DNA of 64,000 nt from Anaeramoeba flamelloides (lineage: Eukaryota > Metamonada > Anaeramoebidae), in contig JANTQA010000033.1 of the NCBI GenBank assembly GCA_027625915.1, positions 2,914,001 through 2,978,000 of the forward strand, read 5' to 3'. The notes under the pieces were generated by a model. The model saw only the letters and a list, made by a program, of their open reading frames with translations. It was not told the origin of the DNA and searched no databases. Position 1 is the stretch's first letter. Each line of letters starts with the position of its first letter. Below are positions 25,682 through 36,892 of the stretch, piece after piece. The translations under genes were made by a program, and so were the position numbers.

Positions 25682-26254
25682 ATAAATTTCCAGCTTTTCC
25701 ACTGTTCTAATTTTGACTTTACATTCCCCATTTTTTTGAAAAAGAGATTTTCTTTTGAATGTTGCTAAATTTCGATTATTGATTAATATTTTAACAATTA
25801 TTTTGGTTAACTTATTCATTTATTCATGTTTTTTTATAATACTTCATAAAAAGTAAATTATAAAATCTGGATTTGATTTTATTTTGAAGATTTTCTTTTA
25901 ATTAACCACTTAAAATATTTACAATTGTTTATATTGAAAAAAAATTACTTTCTTATTTTGTTATTTTCAACATATTATTTTAATTTGAAAATTTTCCTTT
26001 TACATATTCATTTTGATTGCTTTCAATCTGAAAGTAAAATAATAATTAGTATATTAACTGTATTTTTTTTTTTTTTTTTTTTTTATATTAATATTTTTGT
26101 TTTATTTATTGATTTTAAAATTGTTTTTTTTATTTTTTTTAAAAATAAATTGATTTTCTAATTAAAAAAAAAAACTCTTCGAACTGAATAAATCAACAAT
26201 TTGATACACATTTTTAAAGACAATGGGTCTAAATGTGATGAATAAATTGTAGGG

Positions 26255-27524
26255 TATAAAGATTACAATCTCTGAAACTGGAAAAGAATATTATCTTGTA
26301 TTAGGTGTAAGGTCATGTTATTTTGGTTCTTAGCTGATTAATCTTCCGCTTGGTCAGAATTTTAAGAGTGATTCAAAAAGGCAATTTATTTTTTTTCCCA
26401 AAATCCAAATTTCTGAGTGTAAGACAAAATGGGTTGGAAGATAAACTCTTTTTTCGGCAAAAGAGTATACCTCTCAAATCATCAATACTATTGAATTTGA
26501 TTATTAATAAGATTATTGCTTATTAGTGATTTTCATTTTAATTATTCATTTTTTAATTTATTTTTTCTTTTTTTATTTATTGATATTGAACAGTTGAAAA
26601 ATGAAAAAAAAAAAAATAAGAAGAAATTAAGTTGGAAATAATTTAAGAGTAGAAAAATGGAAACAGTTTAAGTTTGATTTCCAATTATCTAGATAGGAAT
26701 TTTGAAAGATTATTATTGGATTGATAATGGAACAAAGAAAATTGAAAATAAAGAAATAAATAATTCCAACTAAATACCCAGATAAATTGCAGCTTTATAT
26801 TGGAAATGAGACTTTAAAGAACAAAAGTTTGACGTGTAAAGGGTTATCAATAACTGGTAAAGAACTTTTCCCCAATTCAACGTATTCAACAGTTTTTATT
26901 TATTTTTAAAAATTTTAATTCTTAGAATTTACAAAACGAGATTTTTCATTTCAAATAATAAAGTAAATCATTTTTGTTAAAAATTTAATTATAATTTTTA
27001 TTGGATTGTTTTATTTTAATAAGTTTTAAAGATTCAGTTGAGAGTTTTTTTTTTATGTTTAAAAGAGTTTCTTGGATTTTAGAATGATAATACAATTAAT
27101 TTGTTTCAATTAAGGATTATTCTTGCATTTTTATGTGTTACTTTTATTTGAAATAGAGTTTATTTTAATAATTCTTTTTGATTTTTGATTTTTGAGACGG
27201 TTAATTTAAATATTTTTAAAGTATTGGTTTTTTTTTGAAGCTTTCTAAAAAAATTATTGTTTTTTTTTTGTTTAAATGGATAAAAGGATTATGAAAATTT
27301 TAAATAAAAACTCAAAATTTAGAATTCATTATAACTTACCTTCTAATATATTAGCCTTACACTCTTCAATTCGAAAAAAAAAAAAAAAAAATTACACCTT
27401 GTCTTTTGGAATCACTCTTAAAATGCATACCAAGTCGAATATCAATCAGATAAGAATCAAAATAACATGACATTACCCCTAATACAAGATAATATTCTTT
27501 TCCAGTTACTTGGATTATAAGCTT
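26255..27524. mobile_element. Element with long (~170-190 bp) terminal inverted repeats
   Basis: The left arm 26255-26445 and the right arm 27337-27524 are inverted copies. Shared landmarks are CTGGAAAAGAATATTATCTT, GTCATGTTATTTTG and TTTTAAGAGTGATTC. The ~900 bases between are A/T-rich with no recognisable transposase. A related arm recurs at 63741-63925. It lies between Vps34 and the SENP8-like gene. Confidence 0.65.
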
Positions 27525-27578
27525 AAATCAGGAACACTTTTGAAATCATAACACAACAATTGAGTTAACTTTTTTTGC

Positions 27579-27777
27579 TAAGTTAGTTCCACTTTTAAGG
27601 CACAAACTTGTAACAAAATTGAAGACACACAAAAAATCTCAAATTATGACACAAAATTCAGATTCTAGTAAAAATAAATTGTAAAAATTAAAATTCCAAA
27701 TTTTGTGCCTTAATTTGAGATTTTTATTGTACCTTAAATTTCGTTGCAAGTTTGTGCCTTAAAAGTGGAACTGACTG
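27579..27777. mobile_element. TA-flanked MITE, family M1 (copy b)
   Basis: Ends AGTTAGTTCCACTTTTAAGG and the complement of AAAAGTGGAACTGACTG; the interior matches the complement structure of 11920-12117, with GGCACAAA and CTCAAATTA blocks. More diverged at the left than at the right end. Confidence 0.75.
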
Positions 27778-27779
27778 TA

Positions 27780-28659
27780 TTAATCAAACTAGGAAGTTTT
27801 GAAGAGATTGTTGGATTTTGGTTTATAGTTAAAAATATCAAAAGTTTTTTGTCAACCTTCATCATCTCATTTTTTGTACTCATTGTACCAACTGTAAGTT
27901 TTTTGGAAATTCTTTAAAAGTGAACCAATTTTGATAAAAATCTATATTTGATTTTATTATTCTAAATATTACTAAAATTATAAGAAAAATAATACCAGAT
28001 CTCTCAGTTCTTCAAAATAATAATTTAAAGATCTTTTTGTAAAAATAATCCCAAAGACACCAATCTCAAAAAAAAATCCAATAATTTTTATTCTTAGATA
28101 TCTGAAATAATTCAATTTGATATACCAAATTAATTTCATCTCATTAGAAATCATTTTGAGTCTTTTATTGAAATAAAATTTCATTTTTTAAATTTATTTG
28201 TCAAATTAAAAACTTTTTAAAAAATCCTAAATAATGCTTTTTGATAAATAAAAAAATCATAAGAAACAAACATTATAAAAAGAGAGACAATCAAAAGAAT
28301 CTCCAAAACTCATAATTAACAACCAAATGTAAAACAACACACCTCTTTAAATCTTGATTTAGTTTTGAAATATTATCCAATCTAAGAGAAATTATTAAGA
28401 ATAAAGAAACACTGAAAATTTAAAATAAGCAGAATAACTTTTTGAACTATGTTGGGATTATAAACAATTTTCCTACTTTACTGCTCAACCCATTAAAGAC
28501 AATAAACATACCCAAACATTCGTTTCTTAACAAAAATAACAAAATAAATTCCAAAAGCGGAAAACTTAATCACGAAATTTGAATCAAGGCTTATTCATTT
28601 TTTTCAAATAATTCATAAAACTTTGTCTTTCTTGGATTCTAATTGAAAATTTATTTCAA
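27780..28659. other. AT-rich spacer upstream of the SENP8-like gene
   Basis: No gene or repeat recognised. The last ~150 bases are somewhat less A/T-rich (AATAAACATACCCAAACATTCG) and probably hold the promoter of the gene that follows. Confidence 0.4.
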
Positions 28660-29382
28660 ATGTCGCATTTACTGATTTACAAAAGTGTAACCTTATACAA
28701 AGAAGATCTTTTACCATTACAAGTCCCACAAATGTGGCTAACCGACAACCAAATCTCATTTTATTATGAGTATTTAACCGAGACTGTTGTGAACAAAAGT
28801 GGGAAGAAAATCTTCTTAATGACGCCACCGATCCTTATGCTTCTTTCTTACACAAACTCTCCACAAGAAATTAAAGAAATCTTCCAAGCAAACGATCTCT
28901 CCAAGCAAGAATACATCTTTTTACCGATCAACAACAAAACGGATTTCGATCAATTTTCTGGCTCACATTGGTCGTTACTCATCTTTGTAAAATCGTTGAA
29001 CACCTTTTTTTATTATGATTCGCTCTACCAGTCGAATTTTCAGATCGCCACACAATTTGCCGAAAGGCTTGCACCAGTTTTAGTTCCAGAAACCATTCAA
29101 AAAGACAAATTTGGACAAGAAGAGAAAGTTTTTAACACAAACTTTGTTGAAGTCTTGTCTCCTCAGCAAGAAAATGGGTTTGATTGTGGGGTTTTCTCAC
29201 TAGCCTTCACAAAGTTTTTTGTTGAAAACGTTTGTGACACAAAAACTGAAATTAATGAACATTTGTTTAATAAAAAAGAAAAACTTGCAAATAATATTAC
29301 ACAGGAAAGTGTTACCCAACTAAGAAAGGATCTCTTAATGATAATAAACAAATTACGAAAAGAAAAAATTGTTTGGATTTAA
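28660..29382 (+). CDS. NEDD8-specific protease (SENP8/NEDP1/Den1 family)
   Basis: A single 240-residue exon, slightly longer than human SENP8 (212). This C48 cysteine protease matures NEDD8 and removes it from modified proteins. The domain covers nearly the whole protein: PQMWLTDNQISFYYEYL (23-39) matches the family start. The catalytic residues are His103 (GSHWSLL), Asp120 (YYDSLY), Gln170 (SPQQENG) and Cys176 (GFDCGVF). The spacing and the Pro-Ala/Ser-Gln-Gln context are closer to SENP8 than to SUMO proteases of the Ulp1/SENP1 type. All catalytic residues are present, so it should be active. A cullin with an intact neddylation site lies at 52-59 kb. The downstream 3' region begins with a T run at 29401. 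Confidence 0.9.
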   Translation: MSHLLIYKSVTLYKEDLLPLQVPQMWLTDNQISFYYEYLTETVVNKSGKKIFLMTPPILMLLSYTNSPQEIKEIFQANDLSKQEYIFLPINNKTDFDQFSGSHWSLLIFVKSLNTFFYYDSLYQSNFQIATQFAERLAPVLVPETIQKDKFGQEEKVFNTNFVEVLSPQQENGFDCGVFSLAFTKFFVENVCDTKTEINEHLFNKKEKLANNITQESVTQLRKDLLMIINKLRKEKIVWI

Positions 29383-29789
29383 GTTAATTACACCCACCCA
29401 ATTTTTTTTTTTTTTTTCTTTTTCTTTTTCTTTTTTTGTGATCCATTTTACAATGTCTATATTGACGCATCAAAAAAATCATCAAAATTTTAAGATCTCT
29501 TCAAAAAATTACAGTACATTCAACCAAAATTTGAGAATTTTTTGATTATTTTGTCGATCTATTCTCTTGCAATTTTTAATTTTAAGGGTGTGTCTTCTTA
29601 TGTTTTTTTTTGAAAAAAAGTTCAACATTCAATCCTATATAAAAAAGTAGATTCTTATTATTGATGAATAATATTGATTTTTTCAGAATAACAATGAACT
29701 TATTAAAAATAACAATAATTGTGAATTTCAAGGTTTTTTTTCATTATCCCCCATTGTCAGTTTTGAATCGCGGTTCTTATCCTTATCAA

Positions 29790-29982
29790 AGCTAGTAAGT
29801 ATCCCAAAATAATTTTGCATGAGATGATTAGTAATCTTTGTTCTTTTAATATGAATATTACATGTTATTGGAATCTATGTTCAGCACGTGCCGAGACATG
29901 ATGATTGCGATGAGACACAAGATATTCTTATTAAAATAACAAAGATTACTAATCTTAATTGCTTTAATTATAAAGGATAATA
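29790..29982. mobile_element. MITE-like inverted-repeat element, family T (copy 2)
   Basis: Arms TAGTAATCTTTGTTCTTTTA and the complement of TAAAATAACAAAGATTACTA enclose a G+C-richer centre (CAGCACGTGCCGAGACATG). It resembles 20355-20570 in reverse and directly abuts the next element. Confidence 0.55.
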
Positions 29983-30500
29983 CAGCCGTTCCAACCCTAC
30001 CGTGAAATCGATGATAAACAGAAAGATCATTTTCTGTATCAGGCTTTTCTTTTTTAGACAGGATTTTATGGTTATGTGGTAGCTTCTTATAAACCATAAA
30101 ATTAAATGATAAAACAAAAATTTCCTCTTGAACAAATTAAAACTTGAATTTTTCACTCCAAAACCCTCTTGAATGAACAATAATTTAGAAAAATTTTCAG
30201 GTTTTTGGTGGATCATTAATTTCTAAAGACCTTAAAATCAAAAGGCAAGACCATTTCAAAGAAATCATTAAATTTTTTTCTTTGATCTTTGGAAATTTGT
30301 TTTGGATTTTTGAATTTATTTCATAAACAACAAGATTTTTTTCTCCATCTTTCAAATAAGAAATTTTTTTAAAAAACCTATCTCAAAACAAAGAAATTTA
30401 TATAATAGAGTATAACCGAAAAATTTTTTGTTAGAATTTAACAGAGACAAAAAGTCAATTTTTATTTCCGTCAAATTTCCGGGTAGGTTTGGAACGGTTG
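29983..30500. mobile_element. TA-flanked MITE, family M2 (copy a)
   Basis: About 518 bases, starting CAGCCGTTCCAACCCTACCG and ending with the complement of CAACCGTTCCAAACCTACCC, with TA on each side. The interior (GGATTTTATGGTTATGTG, TTTTTGGTGGATCATTAA, TTGATCTTTGGAAATTTG) is shared with 34474-34978. No coding capacity. TA flanks suggest Tc1/mariner-type mobilisation. Confidence 0.75.
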
Positions 30501-32662
30501 TACAATAACAATTGAGAAGATATAATATATGATATTTAGTTGATTTATCATAAAGTTAAACAAAACCCTAACAAGAAAAATTATATAAAATAAAGCAACA
30601 CAAATAAAAAAAAATTTTCTTAAAGAATCTTGTTTTTTTACTTCTTTTCCCTAATAGTTTCTCTATTGTCTCCAGCCTTAAATCCACTTTCATTATTTTT
30701 GCAATTCAAATACTTTTTAATGATTTCCTTTTCTTTTTAATTTTTTTTTTCAATGGATATTTTGGTAAACTAAATAGATCTACTTTTTGTTAATTACTTT
30801 AAATTCTAAAACTATCAAATTTGTATTTTCCAATGAATTTTATTTCTTCTTATATTTTTTAATTTCATTTTCCCAAACATTTTTAAAGTAGTTAAAACAA
30901 AAAGATTAATTAAAAAGCAATAGATTTTTAAAATATAGCAGATGAATAATTTGATTATAAAAAAAGAAATTCAAAAAAAAACTTTAAGTTATAACGATTC
31001 TAATCATTTTTGGTGATTGGAAAGGAATTTAACATTTTTGACAAAATTAAAGTCTTTTTCAGTCCAAGGGGTCCTTTTTTATTGAAGAAATAGTGAATGT
31101 TATCTGATTTTAATTCTTTATTCCTCTCAAAATATATTTTCCTTTTTTTAGATCCTAATCTTTTTTTCTAATTTAAATTTGATTTTTTTTTTGTTTTTTG
31201 CTTTTAGTATTTTGATTTTTCATTTTTCTGTTTGATTCTTTTTATTAAAAAATTCAATTTGAAAAAAAAAAAAAATGGTTGAAAAACTCCAAATTAACTT
31301 TAAGAAAATTATGGCTTTGTATATTCTTTTTCAATTCATACATTTTATAATTAAAAAAATAATATTGTCCTTTTTTTTTTTTATGATTTTGAAGAGAGTA
31401 AAATCATTTCCCCTCACAATGATTAGTTTGTTTTTTAAATTTATGAAATCAAAAGAATCATATTTTTCATTATCATTAACTTATGATAAAATAAATGATG
31501 AATATTTTTTTTTAAAAAAAATGTCGAATTATTCTTATTATTTTTGTTAATTTGAATAAATTCTTGAATCCAAAATTTTCCCTTTTCTTCATTGAATGGG
31601 CAAAACCCAATGAAAATGATGAATATCTGCATCTATTTCTGAGTTGAAATAGTTTTTGCATAATTTGTAAATAAAATTTGATTGTTGATAATTTTTTGGT
31701 TAGTTTTACTCTTATTGATCAATCTTACTCCAAAAGAGAGGGGTGAGTAAAGGGTAATCACGAATACCTGTAATTGTTGTTTGTTCCTTAAAAATACTGT
31801 GTTATGATTTTTGTAAAGTGTATTTGGTTGTTTTATAAAAATAGATCTTTACTTAAAAAAAATCAAAGAAAAAAATACATTTTTTTGTATTTTGTTATTT
31901 TTTATGTTTTTTATCAATTTAGAAATAATGGTTTATTTTTATTTTATTTTTATTGTTTTCTGTAGGGCTGTGTTTGTGTATTGTCGTAAAAGAGAAGGTT
32001 TGTTATATTTATTCAGTTTCGTATAAGGAGTATAGTTTAATTGCAGGAAACATGATAATTGAATTTACTAAAACTCTCAAAAGTTTATGACAAATAATCG
32101 AACAAAATTTTTAATACACAACCTTATTTTGAAGTCAATAACAAATATTTTGAAAAAAAATTTATTAGTTTTCCCTTTTCTTAAAAAATATAACACAGAT
32201 AGAACATTTAGATCAACTTTTTGAACACAAATAAAAGACAAACAATTACGAAAATTCGTCTTTTGTGATAAGTTTCGACATAAGGATACATCCTATGTCC
32301 TTGTAAAAATCACAAAACAAATCTCTATCATTTGACCATTCAATAGCTATAAAAAATACATCATTTTCTTACCTAATGTAAATTCTCTTATAAAAAACAA
32401 ATGAACAATTCAAAAAATCTAAAAGTTAATTAAATTCGATTTGATCCTTGATGATAAAAAATTCTAAATTACCAAATAATAAATCGATCAAAATTTTCAA
32501 AAGAAAAATTAAAAAATTAACCTTTTATTTTTTTATTTTTTCAATTTGGAATATTCGCCGAATTATGAGTTTGTTTTTCCTCTTTTCTTTTGTTTGTTTT
32601 TTATTTGATAGTCACTAATTGTTCTTTTTAAATCTAAAAACTCTTTTTCAAAATTGTTTTAG
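30501..32662. other. AT-rich spacer, probable further 5' exons of the RhoGAP gene not resolved
   Basis: The start of an M4-type element is seen near 31044 (TCTTTTTCAGTCCAAGGGG). An exon-like islet with an acceptor-like TTTTCTGTAG lies at about 31975-32010 (AVFVYCRKREG in one frame, followed by a possible donor GTTTGT), but it is too short to assign. The 91-residue frame at 31275-31550 is Phe/Lys/Ile-rich and overlaps repeat sequence, so I do not call it. Confidence 0.35.
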
Positions 32663-35600
32663 AGCTTTCCCGAATCAAATCTGTAGTGAAAAGAAAAAAA
32701 AAAAAGAAGTTCTTTGGCAAGAAAATCAATCCACTGATTCCCATTCACCCAATTCTGAAAGAGTGCATTGACATTTTAAAAACCAACCGTAAATATTTCT
32801 TGTTTTTGTTTTTGTTTTTATTTTTGTTCTTTATCCTTCCTGATTTTTTGTTTTTCGATGAATATTTCCTTTTTATTTTTTTTTTTTTCTTTCTTTCTTT
32901 CTTTCTTTCTTTCTGCAAACAGATCTTGCAACAGAAGAGTTATTTACAAAGACACCAAACAAAAGTGAAGTTGAAAAAATCATACTTTTAATCACAAAAC
33001 AACAAAATGTTGATCTGACAAAATGTAGTCCTTTAACACTCGTTGAAATTCTCAAGAAATATTTTAGTGAATTACCAGAACCGCTATTCACAACAGAGGG
33101 GTATAACAACTTCCTTCAAATCGTAGGTAAGAAGAATCAATTTAAAATTTACTTTCTTTTTTCTTTTTTTTTTTTGTTGTTCTTCAATATTTAATAAGGG
33201 CACTCTTTTGGACCTGGTGTTCGCCTTTCAGCCCAAGGGATACTCAGTGCTTTTCACAAGTTTTTTTTGTACTCTTCTTTTTTGATTCAAATTGAAAACA
33301 AAAGTTTTGTCACATTTTCTGCCTCTCACTACTATTTTGGTATTTTGTATTTTTTCTAATTTTGGCGAACAACACCTAAAATAATATTACAGCCGTTCCA
33401 GCCCCACCATTGAATTTTGTAAGACACGGAAATTGGTTGTCTCTTATAAAATTGCGTTTTATGAAATAGAAAATTCAATTCCTTTCATATCATCCGAGAA
33501 AAATTTCAGTTTCTCATAAGAAAAAAGATAAAATTTTCAATTTTTGTTTCCTCATTATACTAGAAAAATTTTTTGGTAAAAACAACAAAGACAAAAATTG
33601 AATTTCAAAAGAAAAGAAATCACAGAAATCACAGAAATCACAGAAACTTCAAAGAATGTTTTAATTTACTTTTAAATTGAAAAAACCTGTTATTTTTGCA
33701 ATTTTGGTAATTGAAGATCCTTATTAAGGGACTAATCTCGATTAAATTTTTTTACCTAAATTTAATAGAGATTGAGAAAATTTTTTGCCAATTACTTAGA
33801 TTTGAAAACTCTGTTTATTTTCAATATTAAACATATTTCTTGATTCAGAATGAAAACTTAGAAATTGGTCAAAAAAAAATAATATAGAATAGTCCCTTAA
33901 TGTAAGTTTTTTTTATGGATTTGTCAATTTCCAAAACCAAAAAAAATGGGTAACATAATTTTTAATCTTTTATTATTAATTTTATAGTTTAAGATAAACT
34001 TTAATAACAATTTTACGATTTGTTGTACAAAAAAAAATTTTGTAATAGAAAATCAATTTCCATGTCTTATAAATTTTAATGGTAGGATTGGAAAGTCTGT
34101 AAACTTTAATAACCATTTTACGATTTGTTGTACAAGATAAAATTTTGTAATAGATAATCAATTTCTATGTCTTATAAATTTTCAAGGTAGGGTTGGAATG
34201 GCTGTAGCACTTATTTGTATATTAAAAAATGGATGAGAATTGTGAATTAATAAACCGATATAGAAAACAAAAAAAACATAGAAGATGATAAAAACAAACT
34301 ATTTTAATTAATTGTGAAACAAAAATAAAAACATTTTAATTAAAAATTGAATTCAGACTACCCTAATAAAAATTTGAGTGTGATAAAAGTATATCACTAG
34401 TGCTAACCATCACATCTATATCATACTTCTTCTTCATGTGATATAATTATATCACGAGTGATACATATTGATACATCCGTTCCAAGCCTACCGTGGAATC
34501 TATGATAAACAGAAAATTAATTTTCTATCTCATACTTTCCCTTTTATGTCAGGATTTTATGGTCATATGATAAACGATAAACGGCGATATTTTATAATAG
34601 AACAAAAATTAAAATTTGAATTTTCCGACAAACATTCTGAACGATCAACAATTTACAACAAAAATTTTCAGTTTTTTGTGGATCATTAAATTCTAAACCT
34701 CTTAAAATAAAAAGTTTAAGACAAGGAATATTTTAAAGAAACTATTAAAATTGAATCTTCAATCTTTGGAATATTTGTTTTTGATTTTTGAATTTGTTTC
34801 ATCAATAACAAGATTTTTTTTCTTAGGTATTTCACATAAAATTTTTTTTAAAAATCTATTTCAAACCATAAAATTATGTAAGAACATGATCTAGGATTTT
34901 TTTTTTTTTTGTATTTAACAGGGACACAAAAGTAAATTTCTATGTTTGTCAAATTTCATGGTAGGTTTGTAACGGCTGTAATAAAAAAAAAATTTTTTTG
35001 CAACTGAATTAGGTATCAAAAAAAAAAGAAAAAATGAGCAAAAAAATGTAAAAAAATGATAGCAAAACATGAAATTTTTAAAATCAATTTTTCTTCTAAT
35101 ATCGATTCAAATACTTGAAACGCATGTAATTTACTCCTACAATTGTTTCCCCTTTGACTGCAAATTGTTTTAAAAAGAAAATTTAAGAAATTTTATTTTA
35201 ATTTCAAAAATTAAAAAAAACCTAGAACACTTCACAAATAAAACAGAAAACCTCAAGAAACCCTAACAGCGGTTTTTTGTAATTCAAAAAATTGAATAAA
35301 ATCTATGATTTTACTACATTCTTTTAAATCCTGGAAAAGTGTCGTTAGCTTTTCTTGAGTTTTCTGTTTATTTAAAAACCTAACGAAAATCAAAAGATTT
35401 TTCGGAATAAACAGAAAACTTAGGAAAACCTAACGTGAAGTGCCGTCAAGTGCCTAGGTTTTCCAGAATTTAAAAGAATAAAGTAAAATCTATTTGATTT
35501 TACTTTATTCTTTTTAATTCCGGAAAACCTAATGGCAAATAAGAGGATTTAAAAACCCTTCCCTTAAATTACAATAAAAAAAAAAATAAAACCAAAATTT

Positions 35601-35929
35601 AAAAAAAAATTTTTTTTTTTTCATTTTTAATAATTCTTTATTATCAAATCATAGATATGAATAGTTCACAGCAGGAAAAGGAATTATATACAAGACTTGA
35701 TTTAATTCCATCACAGAATAGAATAATTCTTGATTATTTTTTTACATACCTACAACAATATTTAAAGCATGAATTTGAAAATTTTCTTTCAATTGATCAA
35801 ATTTCTGAAGTTTGGGCGCCAATTTTATTAACCAAACAAAATGAATTAAAGGAAACTACAAAGAATTCAAAAAATATTAAATTTTTCAAAATTGCATTGT
35901 CAAAGCATAAACCTTTAGATTTTGGGAAA
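32663..35929 (+). CDS. RhoGAP-domain protein without arginine finger (5' end not found)
   Basis: Three in-phase exons, 32663-32788, 32923-33126 and 35655-35929, encode a RhoGAP fold: FFGKKINPLIPIHPILKECI, then NHLATEELFTKTPNKSEVEK, then LVEILKKYFSELPEPLFTT, then IPSQNRIILDYFFTYLQQYL and EVWAPILLTKQ. RhoGAPs stimulate GTP hydrolysis by Rho/Rac GTPases through an Arg in the GIFR/GLYR motif. Here the motif reads ELFT, with Thr in its place, so GAP catalysis is doubtful; Rho binding is possible. The first exon begins at an acceptor (TTGTTTTAG), so at least one upstream exon is missing. The introns are 134 and 2528 bases; the second is filled with mobile elements. The donor after 35929 is phase 0 and fits the coiled-coil exon at 39030. 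Confidence 0.75.
32888..32914. repeat. TTTC microsatellite in the polypyrimidine tract of a RhoGAP intron
   Basis: About six TTTC units just before the acceptor GCAAACAG; they serve as an unusually long polypyrimidine tract. Confidence 0.8.
33390..34204. mobile_element. TA-flanked MITE, family M2 (copy b, with a nested insert)
   Basis: Begins CAGCCGTTCCAGCCCCACC and ends with the complement of CAGCCATTCCAACCCTACC; flanked by TA. It is longer than copy a because another element (33728-33896) has inserted and because its right end is tandemly duplicated with a 105-base period (33996-34100 and 34101-34204). It lies inside a RhoGAP intron. Confidence 0.75.
33728..33896. mobile_element. TTAA-flanked MITE, family M3 (copy a, nested in M2)
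   Basis: Starts GGGACTAATCTCGATTAAAT and ends TAGTCCC, with TTAA on both sides (33724-33727 and 33897-33900). TTAA target duplications are characteristic of piggyBac-type transposition. A second copy with the same interior (TAGAGATTGAGAAAAT, AATTACTTAGATTTGAAA) is at 46354-46536. Confidence 0.7.
34474..34978. mobile_element. TA-flanked MITE, family M2 (copy c)
   Basis: Begins CATCCGTTCCAAGCCTACCG and ends with the complement of CAGCCGTTACAAACCTACCA; TA flanks. The interior is collinear with 29983-30500. The 73-residue open frame inside it is not a gene. A fragment of family M4 (to about 35175) and the palindrome mosaic follow it immediately, so almost the whole RhoGAP intron is accounted for by elements. 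Confidence 0.75.
35278..35530. repeat. Palindrome-mosaic repeat (H), block 1
   Basis: Three palindromic modules in 250 bases: 35278-35339 and 35459-35526 (CCAGAATTTAAAAGAATAAA ... then its complement, about 34-base arms with almost no loop), and 35343-35435 (CGTTAGCTTTTCTTGAGTTT ... complement, 29-base arms). Between them is the linker GTGCCGTCAAGTGCC. Not coding. Confidence 0.75.
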
Positions 35930-36892
35930 GTAAATAATTTTTTTTTTTTTTTCTTTAATTTTTTTTCACATTTCTAAACAAAATTTGTTTAAAGATGGAA
36001 GATTTTTTCGAAAAAAATTGTCTCAAATTAAAAAATGAATCCACTCACCAATTAGTATTTTTAAAATACATATATGTAAAAGTTTGGAAAAAAGTCAAAT
36101 TGAATTAACTATGGAATAAAACTTTTTAAAAACTGTAGTGTTTTCGATCGCATATTTTACCAGAGGGTTAATTAACGCACTATTTTTCATAATTTTATCT
36201 CTATTTCTAGTTTTAAAAACAACATTTTAAAAATTGGATAAATCAAAAAAGTCTTTCTCAAGATTTCGTTTTTTTACTTTCCCAATATTGATGAATTAGT
36301 AAATAAAATTTCATTTAACTTTTTCCAAATTAGAGAGTTTTTCCGAAAACTGGAAAAATATTTATTTTATGTTTAAAATTTTGGAAAAGGCACTCTTTGA
36401 TCTGGAATCCCAAAAGAGACCTTGTAAAAAGGTTGTATAAAAAACCTAAAATTTACTTTTTTTGAACATTTTTGATGAAATTATTTTTTTTTTTCGGTTT
36501 CAAACTTTTTTGTTCAAATCCAAAAATTAAGCAACACACGATCATGAAAAAATTTTTTCAAAAAAAAATTAAATATTTGCAAAGTTTTCACTTTTTAATA
36601 ACTTCACTTATAATTAACACTCTTTGTTAATAAAAGATCTTGGATCAAAAATTATTTTGAAAAGATATTTTACAATTGAAGGTGGAAAATCCAATTTTCC
36701 AGGTTCTATTAATATTTTTTTTCAAAATTAATTGTCAAAAATTTGAATATTTTTTTTCTTCACATTTAAGTGGTTATAATAATATCTTTCAAAAGGATTT
36801 TAAATTTAATAAACATTTTTCAAATGGAGAATCAATTATTTGGATATTTAAGAATTATTTATTCTTTTAAATTGAAAAAAATATTTTTTTTT

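Noticed and set aside
29824-29960. G+C-richer centre with CAGCACGTGCCGAG, considered as an RNA gene or E-box
   Set aside because: It lies in the loop of an inverted-repeat element and no tRNA or snRNA fold was recognisable.
31275-31632. 91-residue frame beginning MVEKLQINFKK
   Set aside because: It overlaps a copy of the M4-type element and has the same low-complexity composition as neighbouring non-coding DNA.
34468-34689. 73-residue frame beginning MIHPFQAYRG
   Set aside because: It lies within the M2 MITE and is not conserved as a frame in the other copies.
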